DNA from: Helianthus annuus
Taxonomy: Eukaryota; Streptophyta; Magnoliopsida; Asterales; Asteraceae
NCBI RefSeq assembly: GCF_002127325.2
Contig: NC_035434.2
Coordinates: 82,834,664 to 82,898,663 of the forward strand
Direction: 5' to 3'
Length of the DNA: 64,000 nt
In this document: piece by piece, positions 32,953-45,521 of the stretch
How positions within the stretch are numbered: position 1 is the first letter of the stretch
Layout: every line of letters begins with the position of its first letter
Notes under the pieces: generated by a model
The model's database searches: none
What the model was told of the DNA's origin: nothing
Seen by the model: the letters and a program-made list of their open reading frames with translations, nothing else
Made by a program: the position numbers and the translations under genes

Positions 32953-34449
32953 CTAAGCTGACGGTGGAGGAGGAGGTGGAAAACGAGAGAAAATCAGTCG
33001 GCGCAACTGCACCAAATCCTCCTCAAGTGCATAGGCAAAGCGCAACACGAAAGCAACCTGTCGATCGAGAGGGAGGAAATGAACGTCTGAATCCTGAGAT
33101 GATGGAAAGGAAGTGTGCGATGCTGAAAACAGAGTCTGACAGGGACAGTGAGGACGTGGAGCTCTCTCCAACCGCTGGACACATCGTCTCAAGGCGTCCC
33201 GCTGTAACTGCAGTGACGTGAGCGTGTCCTCTACAGAGTATCCGTCATGGAATGGATGATAAGGGTCTGATACAGGCATGACATGGGGTGCTGACCATAG
33301 GGATGGTTCACCCATCGGGGCTGAAACCGGAAGTGTAATGTGTGGGGTAAATGCAAACTGTGAAGTGATATGGGGAAACTGGGTCACGAAAGGTGCAGAA
33401 AATGACACTGGTGGAACAAAATCTGGATAAGGGACCTGCGGTAAGAACTGGCTATCCTCTGGCATGAATGGGGTGTGGCCGAAGGGCTGACTCGACGATC
33501 CCTCCCCAAGTTAGGGCGGAGGAATGTCCTGAAGGAAAGTGATAGGAAGGTCAGTACCATGGGTACCAGATGTGGATGGAGGAAACAAGGGAGCATCAAG
33601 TGGTACAACGATGGGTGTGGGAGGGGGAGTGACTGGGACTACGTACGGAGGGTAGTCATCCTCCACAATCCACCCATTGCTGGAGTTAGTGTACCTCGGG
33701 TCAATGTGGGTAGCAAACGGTGCCAGGTCATCAAAAATCGCCATGGGATCGGGTATGGGTGCTACATCTGGTATCTCAACGGCTGGTGGTGCAACAACGG
33801 GTGTATCAGTGACAGTAACAGGGTCAATGGTAAGAACGGGCTCGGAAATGACTGGAGCGGGCTGATAATCCGCAAGCATGGTAGGAATCGGATCATCTGG
33901 ATGAACAGGAGCCTCAGCAGGATGCTCCAACTCCATCTCCTCATCAGCGTCCATGCGAGGAATGTAACCGAGTCCCAACAGTGGGATATGAGAAGCTATC
34001 GACTCAAAGGAACCTGAAGCGGACGAATCAGACTGAACCTCCATATCAGGAAGCTCGACCATGGGAACAATAGGATCAATAACTGGGACATCAACAAGTG
34101 GAACACCGTCCTCCACCGGGGCCCCACCATCCTGGTCTCCTTCCGGGGGACCCTCGATGAGTAGGTCGATGTCACCATCGTGTAACGCGTCGATAGGTTG
34201 TTCCTCAAAGGGAACTGCAGCGAAGGGGAGAGGGGCAGGGATTGGAACAAGGGGTAGGTCCTCTCCTGGTGGGCCATCAGCTAAGAGTACATCATCTCTG
34301 AAGATCGGTAGGGCAAAAGGCTGAAAGTCGTCTTCATCGGTGCTCGTGGTGTCTGAGGTGTAAACTCCTGAATCGGTAGCCATCTCGTCATCAGAGGTAA
34401 AAGCCCTCGGGTCACTCACGTCGGATACTCCACTACCAGATGATGCCAT
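32953..34449 (-). pseudogene. Element C upstream ORF (acidic, Pro-rich), one internal stop
   Basis: From MASSGSGVSDVSDP (34449) the frame runs to a TAA at 33513-33511 and resumes in the same frame to 32953, about 498 codons in all. The first two thirds are strongly acidic and proline-rich (DDFQPFALP, VPLVDVPVIDP, PPTPIVVP). The last 120 residues differ: YSVEDTLTSLQLQRDALRRC, a Cys-containing CPCQ, and ALEEDLVQLRRLIF ending in a Pro run, suggesting a helical or coiled-coil segment. It precedes gag and is absent from element A, whose leader is only about 310 bp. No known domain recognised. It could be a linker to Gag, an accessory protein or a captured gene; the single stop suggests recent decay. 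Confidence 0.75.
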
Positions 34450-34531
34450 GGTGTCTGTAACACAACCACAACATATGCACACAAATAAGGTAAGCATGTA
34501 AACAAATAACAATGAAATCATGTATGCATCC

Positions 34532-34727
34532 TAGTCTTCCCAGACTATCCCACCCAATCTCTAAGATTGAATTCCCTAGTCTCTCAGACTACTCCCTGGC
34601 CTCTAAGACCAACCTCCCAGTCTCTAAGACTCAAATTTTCCCCACCCTCTAAGGCTAAACATCCCCAATCTCTAAGATTGAATCCCTCAGTCTCTAAGAC
34701 TGAAATCTCCCTCAGTCTCTAAGACTG
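34532..34727 (-). repeat. Nine-unit hairpin array in element C leader
   Basis: Nine short dyads of the type CAGTCT-CTA-AGACTG follow one another at 34532, 34555, 34577, 34597, 34618, 34644, 34666, 34688 and 34713. Variants such as CAATCT-CTA-AGATTG keep the pairing through paired changes. Located between primer site and upstream ORF. Confidence 0.88.
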
Positions 34728-34903
34728 ATACAAAAATTTTGAACAAATGTATTTGTGATCTTTTGTTTGTAAAAAAAAAAGTTTGTACCCTGGATCTGGA
34801 CTTTTAGTGTATGCAAATGTAAAAATGTTTGAAAACATTTTCGTGAGAGCCCTAGTGATCATAGTCTAGACTCGAGAAGGAATCCTAGTTCGCTATAATC
34901 GAG

Positions 34904-34915
34904 GCTCTGATACCA
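34904..34915 (-). other. Element C primer binding site (initiator tRNA-Met)
   Basis: TGGTATCAGAGC on the minus strand, 3 bp inside the 5' LTR. Confidence 0.92.
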
Positions 34916-34918
34916 AGC

Positions 34919-37900
34919 TGTCACACCCTGGCTTTTGCGGAAGCGTGGGTTTATTTGGTGTGACTTCTTAATACCATAGCAACAATCACAACATGCTATA
35001 TGATAAAACTTATGATGTTCATCCATTAAAATAGTTAAGAGAATGCATAACATATTGTTTAAAAACATCAACCACAAAATGCGTTACAAAACATGACTTG
35101 TTTAAAAAAAAAGTTCATAAGACTCGACGAAATGCTGCCAACGACACAAGGATTTGAGACATGCAACTCATCCAGGAAAAGAGTTACACTTCCCGAACCT
35201 ACGACTCCGGATGACATCCTTATTTAGTACGCAACTAGTCATGCATCACTTGCCAGATCCAAATTAATTCCCTGAAATACATGTAGTTTAAAAAGTCAAC
35301 AAAAAGTTGAGCGACTTCATGTGTAAGTCTGTGTGTAAAAAACCGTTTAATATGTCTGTAAGTAAAAATAGTCCCTGGTATGTAGCAATAAGGAAAAACT
35401 GATCACCATTGGGTTGCAAATCCAATAGTATATGTGAATGATGCAGGAAGACTCAAACCTAGCAAATTTGTCTCCGGTATGAAGACATAGTCACCACTAT
35501 GGGCCCCCAGCCTCAGGGGTGTGGGCTCGCTACACCCAAATAGATCTATCACTCATGTCCCGTGGTCCTACTATGAGGATTAATGGTCTTAAGTGTCATG
35601 CCCACCACTCACTTGATCGCGTAATAAAAACCCTCCTTAAGCTCACAATACCATGTATAAAATGTCTGAAATAATTTGTAAACATGTATTCCACCCCCGA
35701 AGTATAAAACCGAAAACAGTAAAGGAATAGGGGGTCATGAACTCACCTTAGTGCGTCTTGACTCGAATCTTAACTCTTTCCGCTACACGACAACCTACAA
35801 CGTACTAATGTCTATTAGACGAACGGGCCGTGCCTTGGCTTAGAGTTTAGTGTTTTGATTTGCGTTACTTAGGTATTATTTTGTTAAAACAATAATAATT
35901 ATTTTAACTTAACTATCGTTCTTAGAAAAATAGTTAGACAACTATTTCGTATCTATTTTTCTCAAATATTTTATTAAGTGTTCGGATCATCGGAAAATAA
36001 ATTTTGGCAGAGTCTCCTCTGTAAATAGGGGTGTCCATGCTTAATTAGCATATTATTTTCTTTTACATATATCCAATAGTTCATTTTCAATAACCAAACC
36101 GACATATAGACATACAAAACGTTACATACTTTATTTCAGCTTTATTACTCGAAACCGGACTGTTTTCGAGGATTTTTATAAAATAGTTATCCTTTTTCAA
36201 AAATTCTCAAATTTTTACAGAAGGTTCTATATGTTCCAAAATTTATTATGTAAAAATATCAGAGTCCAGTTCCTTACCCATATTTTATAGAAAATCATTT
36301 TCTCGACTGCAATCAGATTTGTTACTTTCTGATTGCAGTTTACGGAAATATTCACTAAAAATTAACCGTAAGTCCGTTTGACGAAATTCTAGTTGGAGGG
36401 TCATCCTGACAACGATGACCAAATACCGTAAAAGTTCCATGAGTCGGTTTCACTCAGGTTTCAGGTTATGACTTCGAAAACAACACACTTTTTCTGCAGT
36501 AAAAATGCAGCTTGAGCAGCTGTCCAAAAATAGTCTTTTAAAAATATTAAACGGTCTCGAAAAATTACGATTTCAGTGTCATTTGTTTAGTTATTCAAAA
36601 TAAACATTTTAGGCTTCAGAAAATCAGTTTTTCGATTTAAAATGGTCCCGTTATAGCCTGTTGAAGTTGGCTGGAAATCCAACTTAGCAAGCTGTTTACA
36701 TTGTAGAAGTGACTAAAAACGCGTAAACAAGGACCCTAACCATGGTTTATTGATGAACAAATGTTAAAACTTCAATCATGCTTTTAACCAACCCTAAACC
36801 ATCCAGATTTCCACTTCATACAACCCTTTTATCTATGGTTTTTATGCAGAATTTTAAGTTCAACATTTTAGTGTTTTAGCTTTTGTGTGTCATGAACATT
36901 CAAACAAAACATAACAAGAACAAGATGGAACAAGGGTGTGAAGGGACTTACTACTAGCACAAGGCTAGGGTAGTAATCTTAGGACAAAGATGATGGTGAA
37001 ATGTTAGTGACAAAGGCTTGAATCAAGCTTCCTCGAGAACCCTTCAATCTTGCACTTCTATGGAGGAACCTCAAACTTGAATGAGAGCTTTTAGTGAAGA
37101 AAATGGAGGTGGTGAAGGATGGTGGTGGTGAAATCGGTTATGGAGAGAGGGGGGGGGGGGTATGTGCCGAAAATAAGAGGGAGGAGGGAGGAGGTTGAGT
37201 GTAGAGTTTGAGAGTGATGACGATTAATCTTGGAAATATGCAATTCTAGTTCCTAGGGTAATCATACCCAATAACTCTTGGCCAATAGAACAAGGATTCA
37301 CTTTACACAATATCTAAACAAAATATTTTTGAATAATTAGGGCAGATTTTTGGTTGGGGGGGGGGGAAATGTAAATTTTTGGTAACTAGTAGGTAATAAG
37401 TTAGAAGGTTAAGGGTATTTCCAAGTATAATGGGGGTATGTCATGTTTACATGGTGTATAGGGATTTTTGTGACCATAAATAATTTAAAATGATAAAATA
37501 ATATTTCTGACAATATTTTCGTGTCTCGGGTAATGTCTGGTTGTTCGGTTTCGCATCGTTCCGTTAAAGCGTTTAATTGTCCCGTATAGCGTCTTTTGTG
37601 CATCTTTTTGTAACGAAATTAATTCCAACACTTAGGAAAGTGTCCAGGACCATTTAGTCAATACTCTATATAATATGAGTGTGTTAAAAGCTGAATTGTT
37701 ACTAAAAATGCGGAATTCTGTAATTAAATTGCGTTTTAGGCACTTTCCGGCACTCAAACTATCACCTAGTGACATAGTCTTATGGTCCTCACTTCCCTAC
37801 ACCCCATACTGGTGTAGTGCTTTATCTTTGGCCCAAACTGGCCTAAAAATAGTATATGTCTAAGTGCTGGCATTGTCAGCATGTGTCTGAGTTATCCGCT

Positions 37901-38110
37901 TACTGTGCTAACTGTGCTTTGTGCATCAGGTCTGTCACTAAGAGTCTGTATGAAATAATGGGAGTGACTGTATGTAAAGAATGCACATGTATGTATACAA
38001 AATAAATCAGTAAGCAGTTTAAAGCGTCAGATGTAATCAAGCACAGTCATTAAGCACATAATTAGGGTTAATTAATTTGTACGGTACCTGTAATTATGCG
38101 GGTTGTCACA
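34919..38110 (-). repeat. Element C 5' LTR (3192 bp)
   Basis: Pairs with 22549-25745; ends TGTGACA on both sides. Small indels in homopolymers explain the 5-bp length difference. Confidence 0.95.
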
Positions 38111-38115
38111 ATTTG

Positions 38116-38184
38116 GTAATGAATAAAGCCACAATATAAAGAGTTTTGCTTGAGGACAAGCAAAGATTCAAGTGTGGTGGTATT
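38116..38184 (+). other. Element B 3' polypurine region
   Basis: CTTGAGGACAAGCAAAGATT then CAAGTGTGGTGGTATTT just before the 3' LTR: the functional-position polypurine tract of B, related to the internal copy at 21320-21355. Confidence 0.8.
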
Positions 38185-39810
38185 TGATACGCGCAAAATG
38201 CAACATATAAAATATATCAAATATGGCATAAAACTAACCCTTTTTTAGTACTAATGTTGGAAAAAGTGTGCTTTTGTCTTCCTTTTGTATTTTCAGGATT
38301 AAATGAGCTCAAATTAACAAAAGAAGCAAAAAGACAGCAAAATCTAACATAAATACAAGAAAAGGGACAAAAGTGGATTTCCCGACCCCTTGACAGCATC
38401 CTCCCAAGCAAAACAAAGAAAGCAGAAGACTGAACACGCCCCGTGCTCAGCGAGCACGGGGCCGTGCCCAAGAAGCAGCAGAAAAGACAAACTAATAGAA
38501 GCTTCTATTGCCCACCACGGGGCCGTGCCCAGCGGACACGGGGGCGTGGTCAGAGTACTGCAGGCGCATTTATTGTAATTGTGAATTACAATTAATGAAG
38601 AAAGAGAGTGTCAGACGGCCACGGGGCCGTGCGCAGGCTTCTGTTCAGCCTATAAATAGGAGTGCCTGGAGCCATTTCAACTCATCCCTTGGCACACCAC
38701 CTCTCTCACACTTCACCCACCACCCACCACCACCATAACACCATCATCCACCACCATCATCCATTGTCCATCATAGAGTGTGTGAGTCGTCTCGGGATCC
38801 AAGATTGATCGTAAGAGTTCTTGACAATCAAAGGCCATGTTTGCCTAAGTCTCTTACATCACTTGGTGAAGACAAGTGTCTAGTGTAATACTTTTTATTT
38901 TTAATCTTTTGCACTTTTTATTTGGTTTTGTATTAATGACTTTAATAACTAGTTTCTTATGTTGAAGGTGATTCTTCCTTATCGTTTGTCCGTGGTGTCT
39001 TGACATTATTTTACTGTCTATATAAAATAAAAGATTTTCACCATTCATATCTCCACGGTCTATATGGAGGTATGTTGGCTACCTGGTCGGGGGGTTAAGG
39101 GAGCGGTTTGGTAAGAGTCTTGCCCTTGTTCAGCGTTTAGAGGTCCTGCAAGGGACCTGGGTCAAATTTAGTAGGATCTCCTTCAATACCCAAAGGTATT
39201 GGATGGCGGGGATCCAAACTCTTTGACCCCCTCATAAGTAAACTACTATTAATACTATAACCGGGCTATTTAGGACTGTATCCCTACTGACTCAGACTAC
39301 TTAGTCGAGGGTAACGTCACCTTCAAAAGAGGGGCCTACCATAATTTGCATTAATAACTTAATTAATTATCTTTCAATAATCCGACCCTTTAGGATTGTA
39401 TCCTTGCTGACTCAAACTACTGGGTTGAGGGTAACGTCACTTTCAAAAGAGGGGCCTACTACAATAACTAAGATAATCTCTTAAACAAGTGCAAAAGTGC
39501 GAAAATAATCAAAGGTTACACTATACACGAGTCAGATCCAAGTGATTCATCTTGTTTATCTGTTTTTATTTTTATTTTTATTTTTCAGCATTTAGTTAGT
39601 TTTATTTTTTCTTAGTTTTAAAAATCTTTTCTAACATTTTGATTTGATTAGACGTTGAGGATAAACCGGTACTAAAAGCTCTTGTGTCCTTGGACGACCT
39701 CGGTATCTTACCAACACTATACTACGTCCACGATGGGTGCACTTGCCCATATGTGTGTGTAGTGTTAGTAAATATCGTGTTTTATAAATTTAAAACTTGG
39801 CTAAAAAGTG
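38185..39810 (+). repeat. Element B 3' LTR, truncated by element D
   Basis: Matches 12515-14135 and stops at CTAAAAAGTG, where D begins. The last 48 or so bases are displaced beyond the right edge of D. Confidence 0.93.
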
Positions 39811-41550
39811 TGATATATTTTTATTGATATTTTGAGCACATTTTACGCATTAGTCAAGTTTTAAATTTATAAAACACAAAATATTTTACTAACACTAAAC
39901 ACACACTTTGGCAAGTGCACCCATCGTGAGCGTAGTATAGCGTTGGTAAGATACCGAGGTCGTCTAAGGACACAAGAGCTTTTAGTACTGGTTTATCCTC
40001 AACGTCTAATCAATCTAAATTTTTGAGAAAAGATTTGAAACATGAAAATAAAAACTAAAAATGCAGAAATAAAAATAAAATAAAAACAGATAGACAAGAT
40101 GAATCACTTGGATCTAACTCGCCTTTAATGTATCCTTTGATAATTTTCGCACTTTCGGACTTTTTAAGAGATTATCTTAGTTATAGTAGTAGGTACCTCT
40201 TTTGAAGGTGTCGTTACCCTCAACCCAGTGGTTTGAGTCAGCAAGGATACAATCCCAAAGGGTCGGAATATTGAAAGATAATTAATTAAGTTATTAATGC
40301 GAAAAGTGGTAAGCCCCTCTTTTGAAGGTGATGTTACCCTCGGCTAAGTGGTTTGAGTCAGCAAGGATACAATCCCAAGAAGCCGGTTTAATGTATTAAG
40401 AGTAGTTTACATATGAGGGGTTCAAGCTATTCGCACCCCCGCGATCCAATACCAGTGGGTATTGAAGGAGGTCCTAGTAAGCTTGAACCAGGTCCTTGCA
40501 GGATCTATACACTGAACAAGGCAAGAACCTTACCAAACCATTCCCCTAACCCCTGACCAGGTAGTCAACATGCTTTTATATAGACCGTAAAAACATGAAT
40601 GATAAAATCTTTTACTTTATATAGACAGTAAAGTAACGCCAAGACACCACGGAAAAAATGATAGGAAGGATTCACCTTCAATATAAGAAACTAGTTATTA
40701 AAGTCATTGATACAAAATCTAATAAAAAGTGCCGAAAGATTAAAATCAAAAGTAATATATAAAAGGCTTGTCTTCACCAAGTGATGTAAGAGGCTTAACC
40801 AAACATGGCCTTTGATTGGCAAGAACCCCTACGATCAATCTTGGATCCCGAGACTACTACACACTCTAAAGATGGATGATGGATGATGGTGGTGGGTGTT
40901 GGTGTTGTAGTGGTGGTGGAGTGGTGCCAAGTGGGAGAGTAGTGGTTTGCCAATGGATGCTTTTAAAGTGAACTAAGCACCCCTATTTATAGCCTGCACA
41001 GAGCTCTGGCCACGACCCCGTGTCCAGCGGGCACGCCCCCGTGGCCAGCCTTTTCACTTCCTTCACTAAATGCAAGTGTCAGCAGAGGGTCCCACACGGC
41101 TCCGTGTTCAGCGGGCACAGCCTCGTGGTTAGCATCGTATCTGTACTATCAAGATTTTGCAAGATTCTGCGTATCTTTGCATTGACCACACCCCATGCTG
41201 AGCTGGGCACGCCCTCATGGTGGGCGTAGAAGCTTCTACAGGTTTGTCTTTTCTGCAGGAATCTAACCACGCCCCCGTGTCCGGCTGGGCATGGCCCCGT
41301 GGTCAGTCTTCTGTTGTCTTGCTTTTGCTTTGGGTATGCTGCCGAGGGGTCGGGCATGTCCCATTTTTTCCTTTTCTTTGTATTTATGTTGGTTTTGGCT
41401 GTATATTTGTTCCTTTTGTTCATTTAAGCCCATTTGATCCTGTAAATTCAAAAGGAAGACAAAAACACATTTTTTCCAACATTAGTACTAAAAAGGGTTA
41501 GTTTTATGCCTCATTTGATGTAATTTATATGTTACATTTTGCACACATCA
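39811..41550 (-). repeat. Element D 3' LTR (1740 bp)
   Basis: Minus-strand start TGATGTGTGC and end ..ATATATCA. It shows the same layout as the B LTR: CACGG dyads (about 41008-41300), TATAAATAGG (40983-40992), duplicated GGTAACRTCACC-type block (about 40190-40380). Confidence 0.92.
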
Positions 41551-43359
41551 AATACCCCCACACTTGAATCTTTGCTTGTCCTCAAGCAAAACTCCTAAAT
41601 ATGTGGCTTTACACACCCAAATGGAAGAGGTAGAATAGAGGTTTTGGGCTTGTCTTGAGTGTCGGGAATCCAAGATCTTTATTGGGTTTTATTTTTATTT
41701 TATTTACAATCCTATTGGTCATGATTTATTTAGAACATTTTATAAGAGAAATTACTTATTTGGGCATAACATGCCTCTTTAAAATTCCATTTATATACAA
41801 CTTCACATACCTCACACTCGGCTGAAGATGTATTTTTTGTGAAACGCTCAAGACCGGCATGGAACTTACTTCTACCATATGCTTGCCAAGCAACCAATCC
41901 TCCTCCTTTTTAACTATAAACCTTCGTAAATATCAAGAGGACTTTGGGAAATGGTTAGGCTTGGGCTAAAGGTAGGTGGTTTTGGTTAGTGGTTAGTAAA
42001 AATGGCGAAAAGCGTAAAAAGCATCGGTCGTAGTAAAACATTTTGCTTTTGTGACTTTTATTCAATACTAAGCACATTCAAACAGAGTTTCTTTGAGGAA
42101 CTTGTTTGTTTATTGCAAGACTTTCATTTTTTTATAGGAAACGTCGCAAGATAACCGAGCTTTTTACTAAAACAAAGGGGTTGAAAAGAAAAAGGTTTTG
42201 GTGGGTAAAGGGTGTTTGTTTGGTGGGTTTTGAAATGAAAAGGTTTAGGCTCAAAGGGGTTAACTAGGGCAATTTTGGGTAGGTGATAAAAAAAATAAAA
42301 AATAATGGTGTTGAAAGGAAAAAGGATTAGTCCTAATGCCTCAATCATTTACTTACTTGGGTTTAAGTTGGTAAGGACCGAGAATGTATCATCATGGCAA
42401 GTTATAGAGTCGTAAGAACCAAGCGGCTATTCACTTAAGAAACAAAAAATGAGCATTTAGTTTAAAGATATATGCTTGTATGCTCAATAAAGGCTCAAAA
42501 CTCACTTGTTGTGGGAATGGCTTTATAATGTGATCAAATATATATAATCAAATTTTAATTAGATTTGTCATGCCTTTTCATAATTTTCTTATTTGGTTCT
42601 TTTTATCACGGTGCTATCGGTTGAAAATTTGTAAAAATATAACCTTTTTAGAACTTGTTATTCCCAAATTAAACCAAGACAAGTAAAAAAACGAAAATTT
42701 TTGAAAAAAATTTGGGGTAATTAGCGGTTCCAATAGAGTTTTGTGTAAGGCTTGTTATTAGGACTTGTGAGATTCAAGGTTTTAACATCCCCCCCACACT
42801 TAAATTACACATTGTCCTCAATGTGTTCCAAAAATAAGTTTTTAGGTTGATTGAATGTGTAAAAAGGTGTTGAAAAACAAGGTTTGGTGTTACTGGGCAC
42901 CTGGCCACGGCCTCGTGCTGGCTGAGCATGGCCCCGTGGTTAGAGTGCCAGTAACAGAAACTTACAGAAACTTGGCCACGGGGCATGCCTGGTGGCCACG
43001 ACCCGTGGTCGACAGGGTTCAGACAAACAGTAGCTCAGGGGTGTGGGCATGGGGGCGAGGTCGCTGACCACGGCCCCGTGGTGACAGTCTGCAAATGATG
43101 ATTACAAGTTTTTGGCTTTTGGTACGGGTTTCCGGGCTTATGTAGCATTAATGCTTAGTGCATCCAAGCTTCCTGGGTACCTGTTTTACTAAACGCTACA
43201 CCATACAATACATAACAAACATCCTAATTTTACTAAAGTTCATCATCCGTCATCACATACATAAAATGGAAATAAAATGCAGAAAATAAAAAAGTGTTTA
43301 GGAAAGTAAATTGTTCAAACCATGGCACGCAGGCCAGAAATTGTTTGTGGGATAGAAAG
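41551..43359 (-). other. Element D polypurine tract and 3' non-coding region
   Basis: CAAGTGTGGGGGTATT adjoins the LTR (41551-41566). A second, internal tract AAGTGTGGGGGGGATG lies at about 42786-42801 with TTGAGGACAAT beyond it (about 42811-42820). CACGG-type dyads at 42903-42942, 42974-43006 and 43047-43080. No gene. Confidence 0.8.
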
Positions 43360-44045
43360 TGTCACACCCCCAAAATCCACCCGCGGAATACCACCGCTTG
43401 GAGGCGTGACATGACCAGGATCAAGCCATCAATCATATCGAACATTGTGCATAATAGTTAAAGTAATTCATAAAACCCAATTCAATATGATTGATGTTCA
43501 AACCAAACTTTATTTAAGTAGCGGAAGCATGTAAGTAAAACCCAACATAAATAATAATGTATGAAATATCATAAGTGTTTAGCAAGCATTCACGATCCAT
43601 TGCCCACAACGACCTGCTCCTCCTTGTGCAAGCTCCATAAGTACCTAAGATCCTGCAAGGCACGCAGCAGAGAATCAACGACTAGTTGAGTGAGTTCACA
43701 GTTATTAGTTCAGTAATTGTAATAGTATAGTGACGTCCAATGGCTTCTCTGGCGATTTTGGCGATTTTGGCAGATCTCCTAAAAACCTAGCTTGTTCTTG
43801 ATCTTCTTCCTTAATTTTCAATCGATCTGGGTTAGATATTGGGGTGTTATCGTTCCCTCTAAGTAGGGTTCTAGATTGCAATCCTGGTTTCTAATCTTTT
43901 GACGTTGATCTTAGGGTTTCTTTTTTCGTTTCTTGCTTTGCTAGGGTTCTGCCGTTCGTTTCATTATTGCCGTTGGTTTTGTCTTTTTTGAGTTTGTTTT
44001 CACGTTGCATGATTAGGTCATCTGCTTCTTTTTTCTTTCGTATGC

Positions 44046-45521
44046 ATGGAGAATACTTATGATAACAGTTTAGAGGATCTAGGGTTTCAGTCCTTCTCTG
44101 AAAGGATGCATGGGGATGTCTTTATCAAGTCAAGCAATGCAAACCAGCCGAACCAAAAGGATTCGCGTGATATGTCTTCTTTTTGGGCTAGTCTGGATGC
44201 TAAATCGTTAAACATTGATGGATCGTCGGTGTTGCCGAGGAGGGTTGTCGGCCAAAAGGAACCTAGAGTGATTAACATAATTGATGAATTGGAGAAGGTA
44301 TCGGTTCCGGTTCATGTGGCAAGTATTGATGCAGATCGGAATAAAGAGGAGCCTGCCGTTAAGGTCTCATATGCGGATAGGGTAAGGAATGCTGCCGTTG
44401 TAAAAAAAGAGGTGAATTTCCGGAAGATGGATTCTGGAGAGACAAAACCTGATGCTGATGTTGTCATCCCTCGTGAGGTAATCCGCAAAGCTCAACAGAA
44501 ATTTGTCAATGTTTTATATGGTTACTTCTTGGGTAATCGGTTGCCGTTCCCGGTTGTTGAGTACTATGCTAAGAATGTTTGGGCTAAATTTGGTTTTAAT
44601 AAACTCATGATGAACGGGGATGGTTTCTTTTTCTTTAAGTTTGATACTAAGGAGGGTATGGAAAAGGTGTTGGAAGGTGGTCCTTGGTTGATCAGGAAGG
44701 TGCCGTTATTTCTTAACGTTTGGTCCCCGTCCATTAGCCTTAAGAAAGAAGGAATTAAATCTGCTCTGGTTTGGGTGAAGCTCCATAATGTGCCTATTGC
44801 AATCTATAATGAGGATGGTTTAAGCTTGCTAGCTTCTAAGATTGGTGAACCAAAACGGTTGGATGGTTATACAGCGGATATGTGTTCGGAAAACTGGGGT
44901 CGGAGTAGTTTTGCTAGGGCCTTAATTGAAATCAATGCGGATGCTGATATTAAAGAGGTTATCACTGTGGCTATTCCGAAGCTTGAGGAGGATGGTTATG
45001 TTACAGAAAGAATCAAAGTTGAATATGAATGGAAGCCTCAACGGTGTTCGGGTTGTTGTGTTTTTGGTCATAATGATCAGACTTGTGTTAAAAACGTGAA
45101 CAATAAGAAAGATAAGCAAGTTGTGGTAGATGAGGATGGGTTTGTTACTGACAAAAGGAAAACGGCTAGGCTTGGAACGATGCCGAAGAAGCAGAAACAA
45201 AAATTCATATATAGACCAAAGGTAGTTACTATGGGTGCCAGTTCCTCGGGTACAAAGCATGATAAGCCTAATAAGAATAGTGTGGAGATTAGGAACTCTT
45301 TTGAAGCCCTTAAAAACACGGAGGGGGATGCTCGGGTTGTTGACACTGAGAAACAACATGATTCGGGTCAGGCTAATGTTGGTAATAAGAATGGTTCTTT
45401 TCAAGAAGAGGAGGTTGTTAACAGGGTTCAAACGGAAATGGCTGATTTTATGTCAAGTAAATCGGTGGGAACACACGCTGAGGGGGCAAGCACTCCCGGT
45501 TTAAACGGTTTAAATGGGTAG
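44046..45521 (+). CDS. LINE ORF1: nucleic-acid-binding protein (DUF4283 + CCHC)
   Basis: 491 residues. After a low-complexity N-terminus, residues about 145-260 (FVNVLYGYFLGNRLPF to KIGEPKRLDGYT) match the DUF4283 pattern of plant L1 ORF1, including GGPWLIRKVPLFLNVWSP. A CCHC knuckle, CSGCCVFGHNDQTC, lies near residue 333. The C-terminal third is polar. Such ORF1 proteins bind the LINE RNA and assist retrotransposition. ORF1 ends TAG at 45519-45521 inside ATGGGTAG, overlapping the ORF2 start by 8 bases, which suggests termination-reinitiation. Confidence 0.9.
   Translation: MENTYDNSLEDLGFQSFSERMHGDVFIKSSNANQPNQKDSRDMSSFWASLDAKSLNIDGSSVLPRRVVGQKEPRVINIIDELEKVSVPVHVASIDADRNKEEPAVKVSYADRVRNAAVVKKEVNFRKMDSGETKPDADVVIPREVIRKAQQKFVNVLYGYFLGNRLPFPVVEYYAKNVWAKFGFNKLMMNGDGFFFFKFDTKEGMEKVLEGGPWLIRKVPLFLNVWSPSISLKKEGIKSALVWVKLHNVPIAIYNEDGLSLLASKIGEPKRLDGYTADMCSENWGRSSFARALIEINADADIKEVITVAIPKLEEDGYVTERIKVEYEWKPQRCSGCCVFGHNDQTCVKNVNNKKDKQVVVDEDGFVTDKRKTARLGTMPKKQKQKFIYRPKVVTMGASSSGTKHDKPNKNSVEIRNSFEALKNTEGDARVVDTEKQHDSGQANVGNKNGSFQEEEVVNRVQTEMADFMSSKSVGTHAEGASTPGLNGLNG

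Larger units (their letters stand above)
22549..38110 (-). mobile_element. Element C: Tekay-type chromovirus (Ty3/gypsy), degenerate
   Basis: TG..CA LTRs of 3197 and 3192 bp in the same orientation enclose, on the minus strand: Met-initiator primer site, a hairpin-array leader, an upstream ORF, gag, protease, RT, RNase H, integrase, chromodomain relic, polypurine tract. ATTTG flanks both ends (22544-22548, 38111-38115). Aligning the two LTRs by eye over the first 1.2 kb shows about 20 differences (near 2 %), so the insertion is older than A. It inserted in the 3' non-coding part of element B and was itself hit by solo LTR F. 15,562 bp including F. Confidence 0.95.
12515..39810 (+). mobile_element. 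Element B: Athila-type Ty3/gypsy retrotransposon, interrupted
   Basis: Begins TGATACGCGC; its 5' LTR ends ..GCATCA and is followed by a tRNA-Asp-type primer site, the Athila hallmark. Own sequence: 12515-22548, then 38116-39810 after a TSD copy at 38111-38115. The gap is element C. Order: LTR, leader, truncated gag-like ORF1, protease/RT/RNase H/integrase (broken), third ORF, long 3' non-coding part, 3' LTR. The 3' LTR stops about 50 bp short because element D inserted there. LTR copies differ by roughly 2 % by eye. The flank TAGAC (12510-12514) is the expected TSD, but the partner lies off the window. Confidence 0.9.

Noticed and set aside
33475..34017. 180-codon plus-strand frame opposite the element C upstream ORF
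   Set aside because: It is the antisense shadow of the acidic, Pro-rich frame; composition (Gly/Trp-rich) reflects the complement.
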